From contig NC_053397.1 in assembly GCF_905171765.1 (NCBI RefSeq), positions 116,701,295 to 116,765,294 of the forward strand: DNA of 64,000 nt, given 5' to 3'. Positions 1 through 11,900 of this stretch are shown here, in pieces. The notes under the pieces are model-generated. The model was not told the origin of the DNA, did no database searches, and saw nothing but the letters and a program-made list of their open reading frames with translations. The position numbers were made by a program, and so were the translations under genes. Source of the DNA: Bufo bufo. Taxonomy: Eukaryota > Chordata > Amphibia > Anura > Bufonidae. Numbering within the stretch: position 1 is the stretch's first letter; each line of letters begins with the position of its first letter.

Positions 1-216
1 AGAGGTTGCAGCTGCAACGTTAGGGCGAGATTAGGCAGTGATTAACGCCTCCAAAACACTTAAGACAGTGATCGATCTACAGCTGTGGATCATTGAAGTG
101 CTGATATTCAATTGCTCACTGTTTTTAGGCTGCCCAGAGCGTTTTTATATCAATTTTTTTCTGGGGTGATCGGTGGCCATCTTGTGGCTTGTGGTGCGCC
201 AGCACAAGCTACCACC

Positions 217-446
217 AAGTACATTTAGCCATCAATAGTGTGGTTATTTTTTGCTATATCCTACATCAGGGTCAAGCTTTCATCAAGTGCATTTAACCAT
301 CAATAGTGTGGTTATTTTTTGGCCATATACTACATCAGGGGCAAGCTGAGCTTGTGTCACCCAAGTGCATTTAACCATCAATAGTGTGGTTATTTTTTGC
401 TATATCCTACATCAGGGTCAAGCTGTCATCAAGTGCATTTAACCAT
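217..446 (+). repeat. Tandem 68-78 bp leader repeat of hAT-1
   Basis: Three copies plus the start of a fourth, beginning near 217, 285, 363 and 431. The shared core reads as TTTAACCATCAATAGTGTGG followed by a T-rich stretch and a CTACATCAGGG motif. The retrovirus inserted into the last copy after AACCAT, and the remainder of that copy continues at 8325-8400. This repeat therefore fixes the pre-insertion sequence. No coding potential is visible, and 1-216 contains nothing I can assign beyond transposon leader. Confidence 0.8.
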
Positions 447-850
447 TGTGAGAGAAGGATTTATGATTTTATGAATATATAATGAGAATATTCTGTAGTA
501 CACATTTCTGTCCACTAGATGGCTGCAAACCATATGTATGAGAAGGTCAATGAGGGAGGGGGAAGAGGGGATTCTGAAACCACTCCTATCAGGTTAAGGA
601 GCCAATAGCCTCTTCTTAAGGAACACCCCTTTTGTGATGTCATGTCTGCTATTTAAGTGAATGTACTGTGAATAAAAGGCTCTCTCGCCTGCTCTCTTCT
701 ACCATGGCTCAAAGAGGATGAGAAGATGCTTTCATGAAACCACCTAGTGTCTGGTCTCATTATAAAGCAGTATGCTGTACACATACTTATTCTTCTAATT
801 GATTTGGCACCACACAAAGAAGAAGGAGAGTCGCATGAATTGCGACGACA
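447..850 (+). repeat. ERV 5' LTR
   Basis: 404 bp, TG...CA ended. It contains a TATTTAAG box near 650 and an AATAAA signal near 672, so U3, R and U5 can be roughly placed. Compared with the 3' LTR I see one substitution (GATTTGG against GATTTAG) and one 3-bp indel in an AAG repeat. Such similarity normally means a recent integration. Confidence 0.9.
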
Positions 851-853
851 AAA

Positions 854-871
854 TGGCGCCCAACGTGGGGC
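854..871 (+). promoter_or_regulatory. Primer-binding site, tRNA-Lys(1,2) type
   Basis: TGGCGCCCAACGTGGGGC lies three bases downstream of the 5' LTR. It corresponds to the 18-nt PBS class associated with tRNA-Lys1,2 primers in several retroviruses. Its position directly after the LTR confirms the orientation of the element. Confidence 0.85.
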
Positions 872-947
872 AGACAGCTTGCGTAACTTCCGATTCAAAC
901 GCCACGAGAGCGACTTAAACGGAACCATCAGACGAGATCACATGCCG

Positions 948-958
948 GCAAGGTAAGA
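948..958 (+). promoter_or_regulatory. Candidate retroviral major splice donor
   Basis: CAAGGTAAGAA places a near-consensus AG|GTAAGA donor at 952/953, in the leader after the PBS, where the donor for envelope mRNA usually sits. This is inferred from position and consensus only. Confidence 0.45.
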
Positions 959-1467
959 AAGCTTTATTTCTTACGAATCTCCTCTGAAACTTCCGCTTTT
1001 GTGGGTTCTCAAGAGTTGAATTGGTGTTATCGCGATATAAGGGTTCAAGTTATAGCTGATCTGTCTGTTAGAAAGAACCTGTTGAAATATTCCTTCTTTG
1101 TGTGGTAGAACATGCTGGAACTAAACGGAAATTGTTAGACAGCTGAGCCGGATATCCTGTGACGTAGAATTGGATCCCAGCCCAAGATTCTGACGAGAAT
1201 TTGGAGATAAGGGTTAATACTAATTGCCATAGGCAATTGGAAGTTATTAAGATTTTGTATCCCGGTGAATTGACTAGGGGTCTTCACTTTGAGAGATTGT
1301 GGGGTCAATACTATTATATCATTTGAGCTGTGTGCAACTGCGCTTAAGTTTGTGGGTTCGGTGGCGATTACTTATAGTAATCGGATTCCGTTTGATCTTT
1401 GTGCAACTACGCTTAAGTTTGCGGGTTTGATAAGTAGCAATTGTTAGAGCTTTGTGCAACTACAATA

Positions 1468-1593
1468 ATGGGAAATTCGAATGTTACAGGACAGAGTGAA
1501 AAGAGATATATTAACGGTGACTCAGTTGATGCGAGGAAAAGAAAGGAAAAGTTTCAGTTAGAAATAAAAGTTGAAAGCATTCTGTCATACTAA
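1468..1593 (+). pseudogene. gag: ERV gag start remnant
   Basis: A short frame of 41 codons opens with Met-Gly and a polar residue pattern like a retroviral N-myristoylation signal, at the expected distance from the PBS. It then runs into a stop at 1591-1593. Nothing longer in this frame continues, so only the matrix N-terminus is legible. Downstream (about 1600-3300) there are patches that may be decayed gag and pol, but I cannot assign domains. The gene is clearly non-functional. Confidence 0.5.
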
Positions 1594-3307
1594 GTAGCAG
1601 CGATTTCCGGTATTATCCGTAAATATGCAGTTTTGTGTAAAAGTTCCCCCTAGATGTTGCAAATGTAGTAGGAAATAGATTAAATTAAAGTTTGTGGAAA
1701 AGTATATATGGAAAGTTGAAAATAATTGAGAAGAATGGACAATATTGCTATAGTAAAATGGAGGATTTGGATGTGGTAAGGGAACAAAGAGAGTTGGCCA
1801 TGCGGCATTCCCTTCCCCCCACCACATGTGTTGTAACTAAGTAATCCTGGGTCTTGTGGTCCATCAAAGAATACCTATTGCTTTTTCTGTCAGCTCCTCC
1901 TCTACACCAGGTGCTGGAATGTGCTAATCAGCACCACCCACTGTGCCTTCTGCTCTCTCTAGCTTTTCCCCACCCCCCCAAAAACTCTTTCCTTAGGCTG
2001 AAAATAACCCTTCCCAATTGTATGTCCCATCAGTTAAAAATGTACCTGCAGTAATTGCCCCTATGATGCCTACTAGAAATATTCCAGTGTCCAATCCTAT
2101 CAATCTAAGGTTGCACCCATTCTAAATCCTTATTCAGGTATGAGTGAAAGTGTAGGGATATCTGCATCATTATATGATGTATGACATATACTACACCCAG
2201 TAGTAACATCAATTTTTCCATGATGAATAGAATTCCCAATTCAGAGGACTTACTTATGCTGCTTTATAGAAAATTAGTTAAAATATGGAGAGTTTTCTCA
2301 TATTATTTATGAGATTTGGAAAATTGAGTCCAATGTAGAGCTGGGGATTTAATGCATAGTGAAGATCAGTGAGTCTGTGATGAAGTGTTTAGATCATCAG
2401 TCAGTCACATTGTCCTCAGGACAGAGTGTATGGAGAAAGTTTTCACTAGACTCCAGAAAAGTTGGGTGGATTTGGATTTTTGAGATTACCTTATCTATGC
2501 ATGAGAAAATCCTAAGTGCTGCCTTTGTGTATGATCTTGAGAATCATCTAGAAAGGTCTAGTGTTGGCTAGGTTTGAGAGAAGTTAATTTTGTCCCTATT
2601 TTGTCATATTGTTAAAGTTAAATCAAACAAAGACCTAAGGTGGGCGTGGCTGCCTATCAGTCCTCCCCACAAGGGGGGGGGGGAGGAAGACTTTGTATGT
2701 ACTTGCCCACTTCCTCGCATGTGGGAGGAAGACAAATGTTCAGCCCCTTCAAATGAAACACCCATAGGAAATTAACAACCCAATTAACAACAATCAAATA
2801 CTGGATCCCTGTTATTCTATACAGTCCTTAGGATCTAATTACATTGCCTCATAGCAAACATGTTCCATGATCTCTCATGACTGAGGGTAGTATCACATGT
2901 GTAGGAGCATCTAGTAATGCATTTCCTACTCCTCTCACCAATTAATCACCGTCTTAAGGGTGTGCAAAATTAGATCCGATCACTCTGCTGCATCTGGAAG
3001 GGGGGAGGCTGGGAGTAGTAAATACAAATACTTTTTCCCACCTCTGTAAATAAAAATAAAAAGTGCTTTCTGGGAGTAGTAAATATAAATATTCAAATTG
3101 AAATTTAATGTCTCCATCCAATTAATAACCACATTTTTGAGTTTCTGGTAGATCATTTCAGGTTCCTGGAAGATGGATCATTTCGGACAGGATATGCTGC
3201 TCCTACTTAATCTGATGTTGTCAAGAAAGAACCACTCCGTCCAGCAATGGTAGTGCAGGAGACAGAGCTGAAGACACTCGCTGAGGTTGGTAAGATGGCT
3301 GAGGGTA
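1594..3307 (+). other. Degraded ERV interior, no legible gene
   Basis: About 1.7 kb between the gag start and the foldback insertion. Only short chance ORFs occur. Position suggests decayed gag, protease and reverse transcriptase, and the length is too short for complete gag-pol, so deletion is likely. I see no recognisable motif such as a zinc knuckle or a YxDD box. Confidence 0.5.
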
Positions 3308-5199
3308 CAGTAGGTGAACCCGATTTTGTGTCAATCTCGCTCTCTTTCTCGGCGAGATTGAGCACCTACGAGCCCCATCGCGGGAGCCAGCGCCGAGCTG
3401 GCTTGCCGCGATGGAGACAGAGCCGTCATAGAAGCGACGGGAGATCCGACTTGGATTCCCGCCAATTCTACACGTGTGCGGCGTTTGTTATGAATCCTGA
3501 GGGGGAAGTCCCCGCCGGATTTTAAATAAAAATCCGGCATGGGTCCCCCCCTCAGGAGCATACCGGGCCCTTAGGTCTGTTATGGGTTGTAAGGAGAGCC
3601 CCCCCTACGCCGAAAAAAACGGCGTAGGGGGTCCCCCTACAATCCATACCAGACCCGTATCCAAAGCACGCTACCCGGCCAGCCAGGAAGGGAGTGGGGA
3701 CGAGCGAGCGCCCCCCCCCCCCCTCCTGAGCCGTACCAGGCTGCATGCCCTCAACATGGGGGGGTTGGGTGCTCTGGGGCAGGGGGCGCACTGCGGCCCC
3801 CCCACCTCAGAGCACCCTGTCCCCATGTTGATGAGGACAGGGCCCCTTCCCGACAACCCTGGCCGTTGGTTGTCGGGGTATGCGGGCGGGAGGCTTATCG
3901 GAATCTGGGAGCCCCCTTTAATAAGGGGGCCCCCAGATACCGGCCCCCCACCCTAAGTGAATGAGTATGGGGTACATCGTACCCCTACCCATTCACCTGC
4001 AAGAAAAGTGGTAAAAACACAAATAAACCACACAGTGTATTAAAATATTTTATTTTTCTGCTCCGGAGGCCGCCCCCTGTCTTCTTTATTAGCTCTTTTA
4101 CCAGGGGGGGGCTCTTCTTCTTCCGCTATCCCGACGGGTCTTCTCCGCTATCCGGGGGGTCTTCTCAACTCTCCGGGGTTCTCCTTCTGTCTTCGCCGCT
4201 CTCCGTTGTTGACTCGGCGCACCCCGGTTCTTCGTCTCGCTAAATTTTTATTTAAAATCCGAGATCTCGCGAGACGAAGAACCGGGGTGCGCCGAGTCAA
4301 CAACGGAGAGCGGCGAAGACAGAAGGAGAACCCCGGAGAGTTGAGAAGACCCCCCGGATAGCGGAGAAGACCCGTCGGGATAGCGGAAGAAGAAGAGCCC
4401 CCCCTGGTAAAAGAGCTAATAAAGAAGACAGGGGGCGGCCTCCGGAGCAGAAAAATAAAATATTTTAATACACTGTGTGGTTTATTTGTGTTTTTACCAC
4501 TTTTCTTGCAGGTGAATGGGTAGGGGTACGATGTACCCCATACTCATTCACTTAGGGTGGGGGGCCGGTATCTGGGGGCCCCCTTATTAAAGGGGGCTCC
4601 CAGATTCCGATAAGCCTCCCGCCCGCATACCCCGACAACCAACGGCCAGGGTTGTCGGGAAGGGGCCCTGTCCTCATCAACATGGGGACAGGGTGCTCTG
4701 AGGTGGGGGGGCCGCAGTGCGCCCCCTGCCCCAGAGCACCCAACCCCCCCATGTTGAGGGCATGCAGCCTGGTACGGCTCAGGAGGGGGGGGGGGGGCGC
4801 TCGCTCGTCCCCACTCCCTTCCTGGCTGGCCGGGTAGCGTGCTTTGGATACGGGTCTGGTATGGATTGTAGGGGGACCCCCTACGCCGTTTTTTTCGGCG
4901 TAGGGGGGGGCTCTCCTTACAACCCATAACAGACCTAAGGGCCCGGTATGCTCCTGAGGGGGGGACCCATGCCGGATTTTTATTTAAAATCCGGCGGGAA
5001 CTTCCCCCTCAGGATTCATAACAAACGCCGCACACGTGTAGAATTGGCGGGAATCCAAGTCGGATCTCCCGTCGCTTCTATGACGCGCTTGCTGGGATGT
5101 GCTGTCACTATTCCAGTGAGTGCGAGATCTCGGCACCATGTCGCCGAGTATCAGCGCGACGCTGTCGTGCTAAAAGCACAATATCACAAACACCTACTG
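3308..5199. mobile_element. TA-flanked foldback element with Tc1/mariner-like ends
   Basis: The outer ends are CAGTAGGTG (3308-3316) and its inverse CACCTACTG (5191-5199), directly flanked by TA on both sides (3306-3307 and 5200-5201). CAGT... ends with a TA target duplication are the hallmark of Tc1/mariner elements. The 1.89-kb interior is dominated by an 817-bp inverted duplication with internal hairpins and G/C homopolymers. It contains no transposase frame, so it would be a non-autonomous foldback element. The ORFs that appear in it are mirror images of the two arms and are not genes. The assignment rests on the short ends and TSD, so the superfamily is likely rather than certain. Confidence 0.65.
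3424..5085. repeat. 1.66-kb near-perfect palindrome, two 817-bp arms
   Basis: Left arm 3424-4240 is matched by the inverted right arm 4269-5085 around a 28-bp AT-rich spacer (4241-4268). Every paired position I tested sums to 8509, so there is no net indel along 817 bp, and I noticed only about one mismatch (in the AAGT[C/T]CCCG segment). Within each arm are smaller hairpins, for example at ATCCGGC, CTACGCCG and CCCCATGTTG. Confidence 0.9.
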
Positions 5200-5619
5200 T
5201 ATGACTGCTAACATCCAGGTACGCCTTTGGTATCACTCATTATTATAGTCTAATCTAGTGAAGCAGAGATTTTGTTTGATCCATGGCTAAGCCCATCAAT
5301 AATGAATGCTGAGTGTATGAAAGATGTTTGATGCCCTGATGCTGCCTGAGGAGGTAGAGGCTACATTATTACCTGAAGTCTACCCTAAGTGGAAATCTGT
5401 GTGATAATGGATGGCTTATGGCCAGTGGACTTCCAAAAAGTTTGCCTTTTTCAGATACAGGTTACAGAGGCTGAAAGGAAACATCAAAGGATAAAGGAAG
5501 AAGTGATAATAGGACTCTGGAGAGTTGGTAATAAACTCTTCCTTCAGAGGGCACTCTACCTAAAGAGGATGGATTTAGAACATGGGCAAATCGAGAGAGA
5601 GAAGGTGTGATTGGGTTCT

Positions 5620-6290
5620 GTGGTGGATGACTCCTGGGTCCAACAATGCTGCCACTAGGTGAATGCTGTAATAATGATTTGAGAACTATGGGAGTTCCAG
5701 GAAGGCATATGCCAAGGTCATCTTACCCATTTCAGAGACTGCGGATTGACTACATTCGGAACAAAGGTGGAACAGTGTGAATATGTCTGTGTCTATATTG
5801 ATCTCTTTCCAGGATATTCGGAGATTTGGCCTGTAGCAAAGGCTACAGCTAAAAGATACTGACTGAGGTGAGAGTACCTATCCCTGGGGTTTTTCTCCCT
5901 CTGATATACATCTAACCGGAAGATAGGCCTAAGTCCTTATGAAGTACTCTTTGTGAATGCTCCTGGATTAGGTGTCTATTTCCCCAATAGTTCCAGATGC
6001 AGCATAGTAGTTTTCCAAATGATGTTGTCTGTTGCACAAGTTATTGTCTAATGTGTATTTCCAAGTTGTAGTTGTTTCCTAGAATCCAGACTGTATAGAA
6101 GCGATTCATTCTTTACAATCAGGAGATTGGATAGTGGTGAAACGAGAGACGGGTGGAAAGTCCTAGAGCTACGGTTTGAAGATCTACATCAAGTCCTGAT
6201 AACCGCCGCCACTGCTGTCGAATTGCAAGGAGAAACTGATCGTATTGCAATCAAGTGCCAGGACTATAAGAGCCATAATGTTGTTTCATG
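5620..6290 (+). pseudogene. pol: ERV pol remnant: integrase zinc-binding, core and C-terminal pieces
   Basis: Fragments in shifting frames match the order of a retroviral integrase. A degraded zinc-binding region comes first (about 5620-5740). A core strand with VYIDLF follows near 5795-5812, giving the first catalytic Asp. A conserved GLSPYEVLF segment lies at about 5927-5960, and a C-terminal domain at about 6127-6290. The GLSPYE motif and the C-terminal fold are typical of gamma/epsilon-type integrases. There are stops and frameshifts between every piece, and the catalytic domain between about 5860 and 5920 is largely missing. It cannot encode an active enzyme. Confidence 0.65.
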
Positions 6291-6484
6291 CCTTATTGTT
6301 TGTTCCATATTGTACAAAGGGAAAATCACAGTCAAATCAAATTACAACGGTGTTATATTATCAAGATGAGTCAGGAACAACTAAGTTGACTTTTGCAGTA
6401 TAGTGGACTGTAAGACAGATGACAGATAGGACACTTGGTTTTGGTCTGATAAGTACATCTGTGTGACGGGGACTGACCCAGTCT

Positions 6485-7560
6485 ATGGTAATTGTATTTA
6501 AATATGACCATACCAACTGTGGATATTGGAAATTAACCGAATGGAGTACTAATCTAAAGTGTTGTGAATATATACCAGTGGAAACTACTTCTAGAGTCAG
6601 TAAAGGTGAAGGTTTGTCCCATAGAATGACTATCCTGAAGGGAACCCCACCAAACAGTTGTAAACATGATGAATGTAATCCTCTATTCCTGTCCATTAGA
6701 AATCCTATCCAACAGGATTCGGGGATATATGTGTTAGGAGCATGTGTAAGTGACAAAGATCCCCTAGGACCTTAGAGACAGGATTTATACAGGAAAGCCC
6801 TTTGGTGTTTTCCCTCCAGAATATTGTTCTTACATAATTCAGATGAAGAAGACAAGTAGTGACTCTAACGTTTACTCTGACAGTTGGTTTATCAACCAAA
6901 ATTATCAAAACGCAGATATCTGGTGATTGTGTGGAGATTTGAAACTCCGACCCAGGATGCAGGTAGAATGAGGTGGCCAATGTACCCTGATCAAGTCCTG
7001 GTCGGGTACTGATGCCATTTGTTCTATTCTCACCTCCTGAGTAGGATCAAATCAGAAAACATTGTCTGGTCACGACTAAGGAGGTCACTGCCTACATCCT
7101 TTGACTCACGTTTATACATGGATACATGGATGCCATAGGAGTCTGTAGTAGAGTTTCTGATTAATTTAAAGCAAAAAGTCAGATAGTTGCAGGATTCGAG
7201 TCATTAATTCCCATGATTAGTAGTATAAAAATAATAATAATAATAATTTTTTTGATTGGATTAACATATCTATTGTCATCAACAGAGATTTGTGAATTAT
7301 ATCTGTGATGCTGTGCAGAGAATGGTGGAACAACTGAGCTCTTTTCCAGTGATGACTCTACAGAACCGACTGGTCCTTGACAGCAGAAAAAGGAGGGGTC
7401 AACAAGAACGGCTGCATCTACATCCAGGACAACACTGCCCCTGATGGAAGGATCACCAAGGATCTGAAGAAACTGATGGAAGGATCACCAAGGATCTGAA
7501 GAAACTGATGGACTTTATCAAATGAACTGACGGGAAAAATTCTGAAATTAATATCATGGC
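6485..7560 (+). pseudogene. env: ERV env remnant
   Basis: An open stretch at 6485-6772 has a Cys-containing, surface-glycoprotein-like composition and sits just after integrase, where env is expected. A second legible patch at about 7320-7530 resembles the ectodomain of a retroviral transmembrane subunit. A short hydrophobic stretch lies near 7245-7280. The pieces are separated by stops and frameshifts, and no signal peptide, cleavage site or continuous frame remains. A short direct duplication (GATGGAAGGATCACCAAGG repeated near 7443 and 7477) is a further lesion. This is a decayed gene identified by position and family resemblance. Confidence 0.5.
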
Positions 7561-7910
7561 CAGAATAATGTTTTGGGAACTGGTTCAGCGACTACAATGT
7601 TATTAGAATTTGGTTATAACAGGCTGTCATATAGTTCTACATTTTAGGAAAATTGTTTTTGAAAATGTATAATACATCCATGCCCACACTATGTATATGT
7701 GCTGTGCCCCTGTCAAAGAACCAGATTATTCCATCCTGAAGTAAATAAAACCTTGTTGATGGTTGCGGGGTAAATAGGACAAGGTGAAGGCAAACCCGAA
7801 AGGGAGTTGAGGGGACCTGGTGAAGCAATAAGGAAAGTCCAGCTTTTCGCTGTTTAGGGCGTTGGGAGAGTACCTCACTTTTGCCTGTTCACCTCTGGTC
7901 TATTTCCCGC

Positions 7911-7923
7911 AAAAGGAGGGATT
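7911..7923 (+). promoter_or_regulatory. ERV polypurine tract
   Basis: AAAAGGAGGGATT lies immediately before the 3' LTR at 7924, which is the position and composition of a plus-strand primer. Confidence 0.75.
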
Positions 7924-8324
7924 TGTGAGAGAAGGATTTATGATTTTATGAATATATAATGAGAATATTCTGTAGTACACATTTCTGTCCACTAGATGGC
8001 TGCAAACCATATGTATGAGAAGGTCAATGAGGGAGGGGGAAGAGGGGATTCTGAAACCACTCCTATCAGGTTAAGGAGCCAATAGCCTCTTCTTAAGGAA
8101 CACCCCTTTTGTGATGTCATGTCTGCTATTTAAGTGAATGTACTGTGAATAAAAGGCTCTCTCGCCTGCTCTCTTCTACCATGGCTCAAAGAGGATGAGA
8201 AGATGCTTTCATGAAACCACCTAGTGTCTGGTCTCATTATAAAGCAGTATGCTGTACACATACTTATTCTTCTAATTGATTTAGCACCACACAAAGAAGG
8301 AGAGTCGCATGAATTGCGACGACA
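7924..8324 (+). repeat. ERV 3' LTR
   Basis: 401 bp, matching the 5' LTR except for one substitution and a 3-bp deletion. It is followed by the CCAT duplication and then by the resumed hAT-1 leader. Confidence 0.9.
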
Positions 8325-8966
8325 CCATCAATAGTGTGGTTATTTTTTGGACATATACTACATCAGGGGCAAGTTGAGCCTGTCACCCAGCACCTAAAAA
8401 ATAGGCCTCATTCTCAAAAACTTAACACACACGCTACAGTGCAGATCCAAGTCTAATTCTGTGATTAAACGTATACCTGTCACCCAGCGCCTAAAAAATA
8501 GACCTCACATTGATATTCAACCAAATCTGTACTGTTTTAGCTGGTCAAGTTATTGTTTGTGACCGTCAAAGCACAGTTTTTGTTCTGGGTTGAAAAACAA
8601 TTCCCAAATTTGCAATTCTCAAAATTAGTGGTTTCTGCTGTATCAGGCCTACTTTAAATCTATCCCTAAAAGGGTATATTAGATTCAAGGTGCTGATAGG
8701 GTCATTCTCAAAAACTTAACACACACGCTACAGTGCAGATCCAAGTCTAATTCTGTGATTAAACGTATATCTGTCACCCAGCGCCTAAAAAATAGGCCTC
8801 ACATTTATATTCAGCTAAATCTGTCATTACTGGTGTGCCTGTATTAGTGTAATACGGTACCTAAATAGATAGCCAGATAGTGTTAGGTGTCTGTAAAAAA
8901 AGGCCTGAATTTTAATTCAATACATTGGCCCGAATAATATTTTTCTTATTGTGGTGAACGGTAACA
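8325..8966 (+). other. hAT-1 leader resumed
   Basis: This stretch contains two dispersed copies of a segment that begins TCATTCTCAAAAACTTAAC (about 8410 and 8702) and runs into a CACCCAGCGCCTAAAAAATAG motif that also recurs. It is the 5' untranslated and promoter region of the transposase. No gene is present. Confidence 0.6.
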
Positions 8967-11900
8967 ATGAGGAAAACATCTAGTAAGGGACGCGGACGCG
9001 GACGTGGACATGGTCGTAGTGGTCTTAGTGGACCCTCTGGTGCTGGGAGAGGACGTGGCCGTTCTGCCACAGCCACACGTCCTAGTGTACCAACTACCTC
9101 AGGTCCCAGTAGCCGCCAGAATTTACAGCCATATTTGGTGGGGCCCAATGCCGTTCTAAGGATGGTAAGGCCTGAGCAGGTACAGGCATTAGTCAATTGG
9201 GTGGCCGACAGTGCATCCAGCACGTTCACATTATCTCCCACCCAGTCTTCTGCAGAAAGCGCACAGATGGCGCATGAAAACCAAGCCCATCAGTCTGTCA
9301 CATCACCCCCATGCATATCAGGGAAACTGTCTGAGCCTCAAGTTATGCAGCAGTCTCTTATGCTGTTTGAAGACTCTGCTGGCAGGGTTTCCCAAGGGCA
9401 TCCACCTAGCCCTTCCCCAGCGGTGGAAGAGATAGAATGCACTAACGCACAACCACTTATGTTTCCTGATGATGAGGACATGGGAATACCACCTCAGCAC
9501 GTCTCTGATGATGACGAAACACAGGTGCCAACTGCTGCGTCTTTCTGCAGTGTGCAGACTGAACAGGAGGTCAGGGATCAAGACTGGGTTGAAGACTATG
9601 CAGGGGACGATGAGGTCCTAGACCCCACATGGAATGAAGGTCGTGCCACTGACTTTCACAGTTCAGAGGAAGAGGCAGTGGTGAGACCGAGCCAACAGCG
9701 TAGCAAAAGAGGGAGCAGTGGGCAAAATCAGAACACCCGCCGCCAACTGCAGTGGAGTAAACACCTTCAAAAAAAGGAAGTCACTCAGGCTCCCCCTGCT
9801 ACCTCTGCTGCTGCTGCTGCCGCCTCGGCCTCTTCTGCTGCTGCTGCCGCCTCGGCCTCTTCCTCCGCCTCTGGAGGGATGTTGGCACTTGCCTCCCAGC
9901 AAACATGGGATGTACCACCAACACCACCACCTTCGTCACCAAGCATCTCAACCATGTCACACGGCAGCGTTCAGCTCTCCATCTCACAAACATTTGAGAG
10001 AAAGCGTAAATTCCCACCTAGCCACCCTCGATCCCTGGCCCTGAATGCCAGCATTTCTAAACTACTGGCCTATGAAATGCTGTCATTTAGGCTGGTGGAC
10101 ACAGACAGCTTCAAACAGCTCATGTCGCTTGCTGTCCCACAGTATGTTGTTCCCAGCCGGCACTACTTCTCCAAGAGAGCCGTGCCTTCCCTGCACAACC
10201 AAGTATCCGATAAAATCAAGTGTGCACTGCGCAACGCCATCTGTGGCAAGGTCCACCTAACCACAGATACGTGGACCAGTAAGCATGGCCAGGGACGCTA
10301 TGTCTCCCTAACTGCACACTGGGTAAATGTAGTGGCGGCTGGGCCCCAGGCGGAGAGCTGTTTGGCGCACGTCCTTCCGCCGCCAAGGATCGCAGGGCAA
10401 CATTCTTTGCCTCCTGTCTCCTCCTCCTCAGCTTCCTCCTCCTCTTCTTCCACCTGCTCATCCAGTCAGCCACACACCTTCACCACCAACTTCAGCACAG
10501 CCCGGGGTAAACGTCAGCAGGCCGTTCTGAAACTCATATGTTTGGGGGACAGGCCCCACACCGCACAGGAGTTGTGGCGGGGTATAGAACAACAGACCGA
10601 CGAGTGGTTGCTGCCGGTGAGCCTCAAGCCTGGCCTGGTGGTGTGCGATAATGAGCGAAATCTCGTTGCAGCAATGGGACTAGCCGGTTTGACGCACATC
10701 CCTTGCCTGGCGCATGTGCTAAATTTGGTGGTGCAGAAGTTCATTCACAACTACCCCGACATGTCAAAGCTGCTGCATAAAGTGCGGGCTGTCTGTTCGC
10801 GCTTCCGGCGTTCACACCCTGCCGCTGCTCGCCTGTCTGCGCTACAGCGTAACTTCGGCCTTCCCACTCACCGCCTCATATGCGACATGCCCACCAGGTG
10901 GAACTCCACCTTGCACATGCTGGACAGACTCTGCGAGCAGCAGCAGGCCATAGTGGAGTTTCAGCTGCAGCACGCACGGGTCAGTCGCACTGCGGATCAG
11001 CCCCACTTCACCACCAATGACTGGGCCTCCATGCGAGACCTGTGTGCTATGTTGCGCTGTTTCGAGTACTCCACCAACATGGTCAGTGGCGATGACGCCG
11101 TTATCAGCGTTACAATACCACTTCTATGTCTCCTTGAGAAAACACTTAGGGCGATGATGGAAGAGGAGGTGGCCCAGGAGGAAGAGGAGGAAGAGGGGTC
11201 ATTTTTAGCACTTTCAGGCCAGTCTCTTCGAAGTGACTCAGAGGGAGGTTTTTTGCAACAGCAGAGGCCAGGTACAAATGTGGCCAGACAGGGCCCACTA
11301 CTGGAGGACGAGGAGGACGAGGATGAGGAGGAGGTGGAGGTGGAGGAGGATGAGGATGAAGCAGGTTCACAGCGGGCTGGCACCCAACGCAGCTCGGGCC
11401 CATCACTGGTGCGTGGCTGGGGGGAAACACAGGACGATGACAATACGCCTCCCACAGAGGACAGCTTGTCCTTACCTCTGGGCAGCCTGGCACACATGAG
11501 CGACTACATGCTGCAGTGCCTGCGCAACGACAGCAGAGTTGCCCACATTTTAACGTGTGCGGAATACTGGGTTGCCACCCTGCTGGATCCCCGGTACAAA
11601 GACAATGTGCCCACCTTACTTCCTACACTGGAGCGTGATAGGAAGATGCGCGAGTACAAGCGCACGTTGGTAGACGCGCTACTGAGAGCATTCCCAAATG
11701 TCACAGGGGAACCAGTGGAAGCCCAAGGCGAAGGCAGAGGAGGAGCAAGAGTTTGCCAACGCAGCTGTGTCACGGCCAGCTCCTCTGAGGGCAGGGTTAG
11801 CATGGCAGAGATGTGGAAAAGTTTTGTCACCACGCCACAGCTGACTGCACCACCACCTGATACGGAACGTGTTAGCAGGAGGCAACATTTCAATAACATG

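Larger units (their letters stand above)
447..8324 (+). mobile_element. Endogenous retrovirus (class-I-like), decayed interior with near-identical LTRs
   Basis: Two LTRs beginning TGTGAGAG and ending GACGACA bound the element. It is flanked by the 4-bp duplication CCAT (443-446 and 8325-8328). In order it has a primer-binding site, a short gag-start remnant, degraded sequence with an inserted foldback element, integrase and envelope remnants, and a purine tract before the 3' LTR. The integrase C-terminal region and the envelope layout resemble gamma/epsilon-type (class I) retroviruses; this rests on motif recognition, not a search. No retroviral reading frame is intact. The 4-bp TSD fits gammaretrovirus-like integrases. 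Confidence 0.85.

Noticed and set aside
747..956. 69-codon ORF spanning the LTR end and the primer-binding site
   Set aside because: It crosses the LTR/PBS boundary, is not conserved in the 3' LTR copy, and has no resemblance to a retroviral product.
3582..4929. Mirror ORFs of 60-127 codons in the palindrome
   Set aside because: Each appears twice, once per arm, and consists of low-complexity Pro/Gly/Arg translations of GC-rich hairpins.
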